A DNA stretch of 9,597 nt from a bacterium. Lineage in GTDB: Bacteria; JAMCPX01. The notes under the pieces were generated by a model. The model was not told the origin of the DNA. It made no database searches and worked only from the letters and a program-made list of their open reading frames with translations. Positions 1-6,320 of the stretch are shown here, piece after piece. Where the stretch lies: the NCBI GenBank assembly GCA_021815065.1, contig JAKAHI010000027.1, positions 1 to 9,597 on the forward strand, given 5' to 3'. The stretch's first letter is position 1. Each line of letters starts with the position of its first letter. The position numbers and the translations under genes were made by a program.

Positions 1-1722
1 AATGAAAACAAGGATGTGTGGGTTGTTTTCAACGGGGAGATCTACAACTTTCAAAAGCTGAGGAATCAACTGAAAAAGGACCACCGGTTTGTTTCCAACA
101 GCGATACGGAGGTTATTGTCCACCTCTACGAGCAATACGGCGAAAACGCCATAGCAATGCTCGACGGTATGTTTGCAATAGCCCTCTACGATCAGAAGAA
201 GCACCGGCTTATCCTTGCCCGGGACCGGGTCGGGAAAAAACCGCTCTACTATTATTATGACAGGGAAAAAATGATATTTGCCTCGGAGATAAAGGCTATT
301 CTGCCCTTACTTTCCGCAAAGGACATTGCCATAAACGAGCAGACCCTGCCATTCTACCTCGTGTACGGGTATTCCAGACCGCCGCAGACCTTTTATAAAG
401 GAATAAACCAGCTTGCACCTGCAAACTATGCCCTCTACAAGAATGACGGAAGCATGGAAATAAAAAGCTACTGGTCTTTGAAGGAACACATCCTGAACAA
501 TGACACACCGGCGCGTGAATTCACGAAAGAAGACCCTATGCTCCGGTTTAAGCTTACCGAGGCCGTAAAGAACAGGCTTATTTCGGATGTGCCGCTCGGC
601 GCATTTTTAAGCGGCGGTGTAGATTCAAGTATCGTGACGGGTCTGATGAGCAGGCTCACGGACGAACCCGTAAAGACATTCTCGATAGGGTTTTCCGAGG
701 ATCCACGGTACGACGAAACGGCATATGCAAACATCGTTGCCAAGCGGTTCAAAACAGACCATCATGTTTTCGTCGTTACGCCGTCAACCATAGATCTTAT
801 CGACAAAATCATTTATCATTATGACGAGCCGTTCGGCGATGCGTCGGCAATACCGACCTATATTGTATCCAACCTCACGCGCCAGCATGTGACCGTGGCA
901 CTGAACGGTGACGGCGGCGACGAACTGTTCGCAGGGTATACACGGTTTATCGCTGCAACGATGTCGGAGAGAATTCCCCCTCTTATGCGTAAGCTGCTTT
1001 CGGACGTGTCCGAACTCATCCATGCGCCCCATTCGGAAAAGAGCCTGCTGGCAAGGTCAAAACGGCTGCTCTCCGTGTTAAACAAACCTCTCCTGGAAAG
1101 ATATCTGAACTGGATATCGTACACGAGGTTCGATGATGTTGCGAACCTGGTTAATCCAGCGGTGTTCTCCGGATCCGTTCAATACAAGTATAAGGACGAT
1201 GTGTATTCTTACTTTACGCAGCACCTCAAGGGTATGGAAGGAACATCCCTGCTGACACAACTGCTCTATCTGAATTTTAAAACGTACTTACCCGACGATC
1301 TGCTCGTTAAGATGGACAGGATGAGCATGGCAAACAGCCTCGAGGGGAGGTCGCCTTTCCTTGACCGGGAGCTCATTGAGTATGCGTTTACCATTCCGGA
1401 CGATCTGAAATTGAAAGGGTTCAATACGAAATATAACCTCAAACAAACGTTCAAGGACATCCTGCCGAAAGAGGTCATGCGCCGGGGTAAAATGGGGTTT
1501 GGGGTCCCGCTGGGGGCATGGTTCAGAACAAAGCTCAAGGACTACCTCCAGGAACATATCATTTCAGGGGATCCGGAGATCAATACCTATCTCAATGCAA
1601 AAGAAGTCCAGCGTATTTTTCATGAACACCAGCAGGGCGTACGGGATCACGGCTTAAAATTATGGATGTTTTTGTCCCTTGAATTATGGCTGAGGAATTT
1701 AAAGAAAGGAACTATACAATGA
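1..1722 (+). CDS. asnB: Asparagine synthase (glutamine-hydrolysing), 5' end cut by window
   Basis: Class II glutamine amidotransferase fused to an ATP-dependent synthetase. In the family, glutamine ammonia amidates beta-aspartyl-AMP to asparagine, or amidates a sugar or acid in surface-polysaccharide loci. The frame is open from base 1 with 573 visible codons. The first visible residues lead straight into NGEIYN (visible residues 11-16), which lies near residue 75 in E. coli AsnB, so about 60-65 residues including the nucleophile Cys2 are upstream. The GTG at position 16 is therefore internal. Visible motifs are the amidotransferase ARDRVGKKPLYY stretch, the PP-loop SGGVDSS (residues 204-210) for ATP/pyrophosphate, and GDGGDELFAGY from residue 303. 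The C-terminal synthetase part is intact, with LEGRSPFLD and KMGFGVPLG. The TGA stop overlaps the next ATG (ATGA). Followed by a DegT aminotransferase, it probably closes a polysaccharide cluster. Family is certain; the amide acceptor is not. Confidence 0.93.
   Translation, partial: NENKDVWVVFNGEIYNFQKLRNQLKKDHRFVSNSDTEVIVHLYEQYGENAIAMLDGMFAIALYDQKKHRLILARDRVGKKPLYYYYDREKMIFASEIKAILPLLSAKDIAINEQTLPFYLVYGYSRPPQTFYKGINQLAPANYALYKNDGSMEIKSYWSLKEHILNNDTPAREFTKEDPMLRFKLTEAVKNRLISDVPLGAFLSGGVDSSIVTGLMSRLTDEPVKTFSIGFSEDPRYDETAYANIVAKRFKTDHHVFVVTPSTIDLIDKIIYHYDEPFGDASAIPTYIVSNLTRQHVTVALNGDGGDELFAGYTRFIAATMSERIPPLMRKLLSDVSELIHAPHSEKSLLARSKRLLSVLNKPLLERYLNWISYTRFDDVANLVNPAVFSGSVQYKYKDDVYSYFTQHLKGMEGTSLLTQLLYLNFKTYLPDDLLVKMDRMSMANSLEGRSPFLDRELIEYAFTIPDDLKLKGFNTKYNLKQTFKDILPKEVMRRGKMGFGVPLGAWFRTKLKDYLQEHIISGDPEINTYLNAKEVQRIFHEHQQGVRDHGLKLWMFLSLELWLRNLKKGTIQ
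1706..1721 (+). promoter_or_regulatory. Shine-Dalgarno that fixes the aminotransferase start at 1719
   Basis: AAGGA at 1706-1710 lies 8 nt before the ATG at 1719-1721, which overlaps the asnB stop as ATGA. An in-frame ATG at 1686 would add 11 residues read from inside asnB but has no such site. The 1719 start also puts the conserved N-terminal IKQLDLSEQY of the family at residue 2. Confidence 0.8.
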
Positions 1723-2873
1723 TTAAACAATTGGATTTGTCGGAACAGTACAAAAAACTGAATGTCGAAATTCTTGACAGGGTAAAACAGGTTTTCGAGA
1801 CACAGCAATTCGTTATGGGCAATTTTGTCGGCGAGTTTGAGAAGGCGTGCGCGGACTACCTTGATGCAAAACACGCCATCAGCGTTGCATCGGGTTCCGA
1901 TGCATTGTTGATAGCCCTTTTGTCCATAGGTATCCAAAAGGGTGACAAGGTCATAACGACCCCGTTCACGTTCTTTGCAACGGCCTCGGCGATAACAAGG
2001 CTTGGCGGAATACCCCTGTTCGTGGACATAGAACCGGAAACATTCAATATATCCGTGCCTGCAATCGAACAGGCACTGAAAAAAAACCGCGGGGTAAAAG
2101 CAATACTGCCCGTGCACCTGTACGGCAGGAGCGCTGATATGGAAGGAATCATGAAGCTTGCAAAAAAGTTCCGGGTACGGGTCGTAGAAGATGCAGCGCA
2201 GGCATTCGGGGCCAGAAGCAGGTACAACAATGAATACAGGAAAGCAGGCACTATAGGCGACATCGGCTGTTTTTCTTTTTATCCGACGAAGAACCTTGGC
2301 GGCGCAGGCGACGGCGGTATGATGGTGACGAACAACGACAAGCTTGCAGCACTTTTAAAAATGCTCAGGGCGCACGGTTCTCCCGAAAGGTACGTGCATA
2401 AATATCATGGGATCAACAGCAGGCTTGATGCCCTCCAGGCTGTCGTACTGTCGGTAAAACTAAACCATATAGAACAGTGGAACCATACAAGGATGGAGCT
2501 CGCGCGAAGGTACAACGATCTCTTCTCCGGAGCAGGACTGACCGGCAGCATAACCTGCCCCGATGTGCCGGACGATCTGACCCATATAGTGCATCAGTAC
2601 ACCGTGCGGATAAAAAACAGGGACGGCATCCGGCAGGCGTTAAAGGAAGACGGTATCGGAACGGAGGTTTATTATCCCATCCCGCTGCATCTGCAGCCTG
2701 TTTTCAAATACCTCGGCTATAAAAAGGGGAGTTTAAAACAAACCGAGCTTGCGGCAAAAGAAGTGTTAAGCCTTCCCCTGTATCCGGAGATGACCGTAGA
2801 ACAGCAGGTACAGGTCGTCGATAGCTTTAAAAAGATTCAAGAGTCAGGATTCAAAACTAAAAATTCAAAATGA
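1719..2873 (+). CDS. DegT/DnrJ/EryC1/StrS family PLP-dependent sugar aminotransferase
   Basis: A 384-residue fold-type I aminotransferase. The family transfers an amino group from glutamate to a nucleotide-bound keto-sugar in O-antigen, capsule or glycan synthesis in the cytosol. Visible marks are the SGSDALLIAL segment that holds the PLP phosphate, TPFTFFATA, PVHLYG, VEDAAQAFGA with the PLP-ring partner D158 and Q161, and FSFYPTKNLGGAGDGG with Schiff-base lysine K191. SRLDALQAVVL and the C-terminal YYPIPLHLQPVF are also typical. Length is normal. Start 1719 is chosen for its AAGGA site and ATGA coupling to asnB. The last residues (QESGFKTKNSK) lie past the family core and come from an A-rich stretch with repeated ATTCAA. 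Its TGA stop overlaps the next ATG as ATGA. The exact sugar substrate cannot be read from sequence; WecE, VioA, PerB or WbpE-type activities are all possible. Confidence 0.93.
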   Translation: MIKQLDLSEQYKKLNVEILDRVKQVFETQQFVMGNFVGEFEKACADYLDAKHAISVASGSDALLIALLSIGIQKGDKVITTPFTFFATASAITRLGGIPLFVDIEPETFNISVPAIEQALKKNRGVKAILPVHLYGRSADMEGIMKLAKKFRVRVVEDAAQAFGARSRYNNEYRKAGTIGDIGCFSFYPTKNLGGAGDGGMMVTNNDKLAALLKMLRAHGSPERYVHKYHGINSRLDALQAVVLSVKLNHIEQWNHTRMELARRYNDLFSGAGLTGSITCPDVPDDLTHIVHQYTVRIKNRDGIRQALKEDGIGTEVYYPIPLHLQPVFKYLGYKKGSLKQTELAAKEVLSLPLYPEMTVEQQVQVVDSFKKIQESGFKTKNSK

Positions 2874-3646
2874 CGGTTGAAGTGATTGTATTTGTTTTTA
2901 TTTTCGGCATGCTCATCGGAAGCTTCCTCAACGTCGTGATCTACAGGCTGCCGGAGCACCAATCCATAGTAAGCCCGGGGTCCCATTGTCCTCATTGCGG
3001 CAAACCGATAAAACCCTATGACAATATCCCGCTCGTGAGTTATATAATCCTGCGCGGCAGGTGCAGGTACTGCGGGAACAGGATTTCCCTCAGGTATCCT
3101 GCCGTAGAACTTATAACCGGGCTGCTTGCTGCAGGTTTGTTTATAAAATACGGACTGACCATTGACCTGATGGTGTTTTTTATACTCACTGCCGGTCTTA
3201 CAGCAATTACTTTCATAGATATCGATCACGGTATTATCCCGAACACCCTGTCGTATCCAGGCATTATCATAGGTTTTGCATCGAGCTTCTTCGTGAGCAT
3301 AAACAATCCGATCAGCTCCGTCATAGGCATGCTGACCGGCGCAGGAATCCTGTTTGTCACGGCCTTCACCTATAAGGCGGTTACCGGCGTAGAAGGCATG
3401 GGCATGGGTGACGTAAAGCTGATGGCAGCGATCGGGGCGTTCCTTGGATGGGAAGCGGCAATATTCACCGTTATCATAAGTGCATGCATAGGTGCACTCG
3501 CAGGGATAGCTCTCATACTTTTTGCAGGCAAGGGCAGGAGATATGCTATTCCGTACGGCCCTTTTATATCGCTATCTGCCGTTGTTTATCTTTTTTATGG
3601 ACATGCCTTGATCTCTTTGTACCTAAGGATGATAGGCTATGCTTAG
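2870..3646 (+). CDS. pilD: Type IV prepilin peptidase / N-methyltransferase (A24 family)
   Basis: A 258-residue polytopic inner-membrane aspartyl protease. The family cleaves the short leader of type IV prepilins and type II secretion pseudopilins and N-methylates the new first residue. The start gives a hydrophobic helix running into GSFLNVVIYRLP (residues 17-28), as in PilD. The cytosolic N-terminal domain has two CxxC pairs (C40/C43 and C65/C68) that would bind zinc, separated by NIPLVSY. The peptidase aspartates are in FIDIDHGIIPN (D117, with D119 nearby) and in GMGMGDVKL (D181 of the GxGD motif). About seven to eight hydrophobic helices fit the family. There is no good Shine-Dalgarno within 15 nt of the ATG, so translation probably depends on coupling through the ATGA overlap with the aminotransferase. 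The 3' end overlaps the kinase by 8 nt. No pilin or secretion genes are in the window, so whether it serves pili or secretion is open. Confidence 0.94.
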   Translation: MTVEVIVFVFIFGMLIGSFLNVVIYRLPEHQSIVSPGSHCPHCGKPIKPYDNIPLVSYIILRGRCRYCGNRISLRYPAVELITGLLAAGLFIKYGLTIDLMVFFILTAGLTAITFIDIDHGIIPNTLSYPGIIIGFASSFFVSINNPISSVIGMLTGAGILFVTAFTYKAVTGVEGMGMGDVKLMAAIGAFLGWEAAIFTVIISACIGALAGIALILFAGKGRRYAIPYGPFISLSAVVYLFYGHALISLYLRMIGYA

Positions 3647-5123
3647 AGGTCTGAGAACCAGGGTCATCCTTATTCAGAGTACGGTCATAGCAGCAGCCTT
3701 GCTCCTGATGGGAATGGTACTGTATCAGATCCAGAAAAATGATATTATCCGGCAATTTGCAGATAATGCTCAAACAACGCAAAGACTTATCCGGAGCCAG
3801 ATGCAGGGAAACGGACTCGATCTCAGGAAGGTTGCCCGGGGTGTGCAAGCAGCCCGTGTTTCTCCCCTGTTTTCAAGTATACAACTGACGGAAAGCAGCG
3901 ATAAGCCCGCGATCGCAAAAATGACGCAGGGTCTTCCGCCTGCATTCTCAGAAAAGGTGCAATTGCTTCTTACAGAATGCAAACCTGGTTTCATGAATAT
4001 GTCGAACATGCACCTTATCAGCGTTGCGCCTGTTTACGAGTCGCACGGCGCCTGCATAAGCCTCGCCATAGTATCAAACAGGGCGTACCTTATGCAAAGG
4101 CTTTTTTTGCTTATAGAGGTCCTCGGTGCATACATACTGTTCAATTTTATTATTTTAAGCATAATCGCATGGTTTATCATTGACCGGTACGCCGTTATGC
4201 CGCTGCGCAGGATTGAGCAGGCAGTGGAAGGGGTAAGCAGCGGCGATTATCCTCAAATGAAGGAGATGCCGGATGCCAAAGAACTGCACCAGATCGTAAA
4301 GGCTTTCAACACCATGACATCGGCCATTCAAGCGAAAGAACAGCGTCTCAAAAATACCATTCAGGAGTTGAAAGAAATGCAGTCCCTCATCATACAACGG
4401 GAGAAACTTGCGACCATCGGCAGTTTTGTATCCGCCATATCGCATGAAATCGGTAATCCGTTGAGTGCAATAATCTCCCTGCTTGAATCGGTAAAAACAG
4501 CAATACCCTCAGTTCAGAAAGGAGCTGATCGTGAATCCGGCCGCGCGCAGGATGGCCGGCCGGCAGATATGATAGGCCGCTCCCTGAATGAAGCGTACAG
4601 AATAGATGCATTGATAAAACAACTGCTTTTATATGTACGGCAAAAACCGCCGGTCTTCCTCGACGTCAATATAAAGGCCCTTTGCGACGACGTGCTCGTC
4701 AGCTCAGGGCTGGTAAGGGATCTAAAAGATGTCGGGATTTCGCTCGATGTTGCGGCCGGTACCGTGTGGAAAACAGACTATGAAAAACTGCGGCAGGTGC
4801 TTTTAAACCTTGTCACGAACGCCGTCGACGCAATGCAGGGACGGGGGAGGCTTGCCATAAAAGCAGCGGTCAACGGCGGGCAGCTCATTCTCGATGTTTC
4901 CGATACGGGAGAAGGCATCGAAAAGGCACACCTTGAAAAGATCTTCGATCCGTTTTTTACGACCAAGGGTTCGGGGAAAGGAACAGGCCTCGGGCTTGCC
5001 ATAGTTAAAAATAGTGTTCAGGATCTTCATGGAGAAATATCGGTTGTAAGCAAAAAAGGCGAAGGTACGGTATTTACGATAAAGCTCTCTTTGGTCCCGA
5101 TTGCAAATTTACATCATGTATAA
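3639..5123 (+). CDS. Membrane sensor histidine kinase (HAMP-HisKA-HATPase)
   Basis: A 494-residue two-component sensor kinase of the NtrB/ZraS-like style. Order: TM1 about 9-31; extracytoplasmic sensor about 32-153 with two cysteines (C114, C139); TM2 about 155-181; HAMP about 182-235; short coiled linker; HisKA with phospho-acceptor H269 in SHEIGNP; HATPase with N-box N390/N394 in NLVTNAVDAM, G1 box DTGEGI (422-427), F-box FDPFF (436-440) and G2 box GKGTGLGLA (446-454). All catalytic boxes are intact. From H269 to the second DHp helix (LLLYVR) is about 62 residues, longer than the roughly 47 usual in NtrB-like kinases; the extra residues lie about 288-314. AAGGA at 3625-3629 precedes the ATG by 9 nt, and the gene overlaps pilD by 8 nt. 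No response regulator follows. A PilS-type role is suggested by pilD, a PhoR-type role by pstS downstream; neither is shown. Confidence 0.93.
   Translation: MLRGLRTRVILIQSTVIAAALLLMGMVLYQIQKNDIIRQFADNAQTTQRLIRSQMQGNGLDLRKVARGVQAARVSPLFSSIQLTESSDKPAIAKMTQGLPPAFSEKVQLLLTECKPGFMNMSNMHLISVAPVYESHGACISLAIVSNRAYLMQRLFLLIEVLGAYILFNFIILSIIAWFIIDRYAVMPLRRIEQAVEGVSSGDYPQMKEMPDAKELHQIVKAFNTMTSAIQAKEQRLKNTIQELKEMQSLIIQREKLATIGSFVSAISHEIGNPLSAIISLLESVKTAIPSVQKGADRESGRAQDGRPADMIGRSLNEAYRIDALIKQLLLYVRQKPPVFLDVNIKALCDDVLVSSGLVRDLKDVGISLDVAAGTVWKTDYEKLRQVLLNLVTNAVDAMQGRGRLAIKAAVNGGQLILDVSDTGEGIEKAHLEKIFDPFFTTKGSGKGTGLGLAIVKNSVQDLHGEISVVSKKGEGTVFTIKLSLVPIANLHHV
4537..4563 (+). repeat. GC-rich inverted repeat inside the kinase gene
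   Basis: CCGGCC (4537-4542) and GGCCGG (4554-4559) form a 6-bp stem with an 11-nt loop. The right arm continues as GGCCGGCCGG to 4563. It sits in frame in the part of the kinase coding for the over-long turn of the DHp hairpin (residues about 300-309) and is visibly richer in GC than its flanks. It could be chance in a GC-rich patch or a small inserted palindromic element. Confidence 0.5.
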
Positions 5124-5149
5124 GCCCTTGTAATACGGAATTTACACAG

Positions 5150-5161
5150 AGGGTATACCCT
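5150..5161. repeat. Perfect 12-bp palindrome before pstS
   Basis: AGGGTATACCCT is its own reverse complement and lies 19 nt before the pstS ATG, next to the ribosome binding site at 5168-5176. The hexamer CCCTTG occurs at 5125-5130 and again at 5158-5163 on the edge of the palindrome, 33 bp apart. No convincing -35/-10 pair with normal spacing is visible in the 57-nt gap, and nothing resembles an E. coli Pho box. It may be an operator or a chance palindrome. Confidence 0.4.
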
Positions 5162-5180
5162 TGAGACAAGGAGGAACAAA

Positions 5181-6284
5181 ATGAAAAGATTAAAACTAAA
5201 ATTAAAGGGTAACTGTCCGTTGTTGGCAACGGATATAAGGTTGAAAATAATAAGGATGCTGAGCGGCATTGCCTTGCCGGGACTTGCCGCAGTTATGCTG
5301 GGTCTGCTGGCATTACCGCGTGCCGCTGTTGCAGGGCAGCCCCTGAGCGGGGCCGGCTCGACATTCGTTTATCCGGTTATGACAAAATGGTCGTACGAAT
5401 ACGCACAAAAAACCGGTGTTAAAATCAACTATCAACCCATTGGCAGCGGCGGAGGAATCCAGCAGATCATAGCAAAGACCGTTGATTTTGGCGCAAGTGA
5501 TGCACCGCTTACCGCACAGATGATGAAGGAGCACGGGCTTATGCAGATGCCGGATACTTCCGGAGGTGTTGCGATAGCATATAACATACCCGGCGTTGGG
5601 AAAGGGCTCAAGTTCACCCCCGGGCTTTTAGCGGACATCTACCTCGGCAAGATAACCAATTGGAATGACCCGAGAATAAAGGCTGTCAACCCCGATGTAA
5701 AATTGCCGGACTTCCCGGTCATCGTTGTCCACCGGTCGGATGGCAGCGGCACAACATTTATTTTCACCTCATATCTCAGTGATGTAAGTCCGGATTGGGC
5801 AAAGAAGGTCGGCAGGTCGATATCCGTAAACTGGCCGGTTGGCATTGGCGGCAAAGGGAATCCCGGTGTTGCAGGTTTCATCACCAAAACACGGGGCAGC
5901 GTAGGTTATGTCGAGCTGGCATATGTACTGCAAAACAGTATGACCTATGGACCCGTGGAAAACAAGTCCGGTGCGTTCGTGTGGCCTACCATCGCATCAT
6001 CACAGGCAGCGGCCGCAACGGTAAAGAGGATTCCCGCCGATTTCAACATAATGTTTGTCAATGCACCGGGGAAAGACTCTTACCCCATTGCAGGGTTTAC
6101 CTATCTGATTATCTACAAGCACCAGACGAATCCCGGGAAGGCACATGAGCTTCTGGATTTTGTCAAATGGATTTATACGGCGCAGGGTCAGGCCATGGCG
6201 AAATCCCTTGATTACGTTCCACTGCCCGCGAGTCTTATTCACAAGATAAACGAGCAGCTCAAAGAGGTAACGATTCAAAAATAA
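5181..6284 (+). CDS. pstS: Periplasmic phosphate-binding protein of the Pst ABC transporter
   Basis: A 367-residue secreted protein that binds phosphate and delivers it to the PstCAB permease. A strong AAGGAGG at 5168-5174 sets the ATG. The signal peptide is long: a basic n-region of about 25 residues, a hydrophobic core about 29-45, and an AVA cleavage motif ending at A51. Mature-numbered contacts line up with E. coli PstS almost residue for residue: S60/T61/F62 (mature 9-11) in GAGSTF, S89 (38) in GSGGG, D107 (56) in GASDAPL, R185 and S189/G190/T191 (134, 138-140) in HRSDGSGTT. It therefore has the specific phosphate site, not only the fold. There is no lipobox cysteine. It begins 57 nt after the kinase and is followed by convergent proS, so pstC, pstA and pstB must lie elsewhere. 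A related binding-only or phosphate-sensing role is possible, but the intact site favours transport. Confidence 0.93.
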   Translation: MKRLKLKLKGNCPLLATDIRLKIIRMLSGIALPGLAAVMLGLLALPRAAVAGQPLSGAGSTFVYPVMTKWSYEYAQKTGVKINYQPIGSGGGIQQIIAKTVDFGASDAPLTAQMMKEHGLMQMPDTSGGVAIAYNIPGVGKGLKFTPGLLADIYLGKITNWNDPRIKAVNPDVKLPDFPVIVVHRSDGSGTTFIFTSYLSDVSPDWAKKVGRSISVNWPVGIGGKGNPGVAGFITKTRGSVGYVELAYVLQNSMTYGPVENKSGAFVWPTIASSQAAAATVKRIPADFNIMFVNAPGKDSYPIAGFTYLIIYKHQTNPGKAHELLDFVKWIYTAQGQAMAKSLDYVPLPASLIHKINEQLKEVTIQK

Positions 6285-6320
6285 GGATTGACATTGCGGG
6301 GAATTTTATGACGGGGGAGG
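6285..6320. other. 36-nt gap between convergent pstS and proS
   Basis: The two genes end facing each other. I see no stem-loop followed by a T-run for either strand in this gap or just inside the gene ends, so termination here is either Rho-dependent or not intrinsic. Confidence 0.5.

Noticed and set aside
16..18. GTG as the start codon of the asparagine synthase.
   Set aside because: The frame is open to base 1, and the conserved NGEIYN motif directly after it shows that the true N-terminus with catalytic Cys2 lies upstream of the window.
1647..2117. A 156-codon open frame on the - strand across the asnB/aminotransferase junction.
   Set aside because: Antisense to two well-supported genes. 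The translation is Cys/Arg/Tyr-rich without recognisable motifs.
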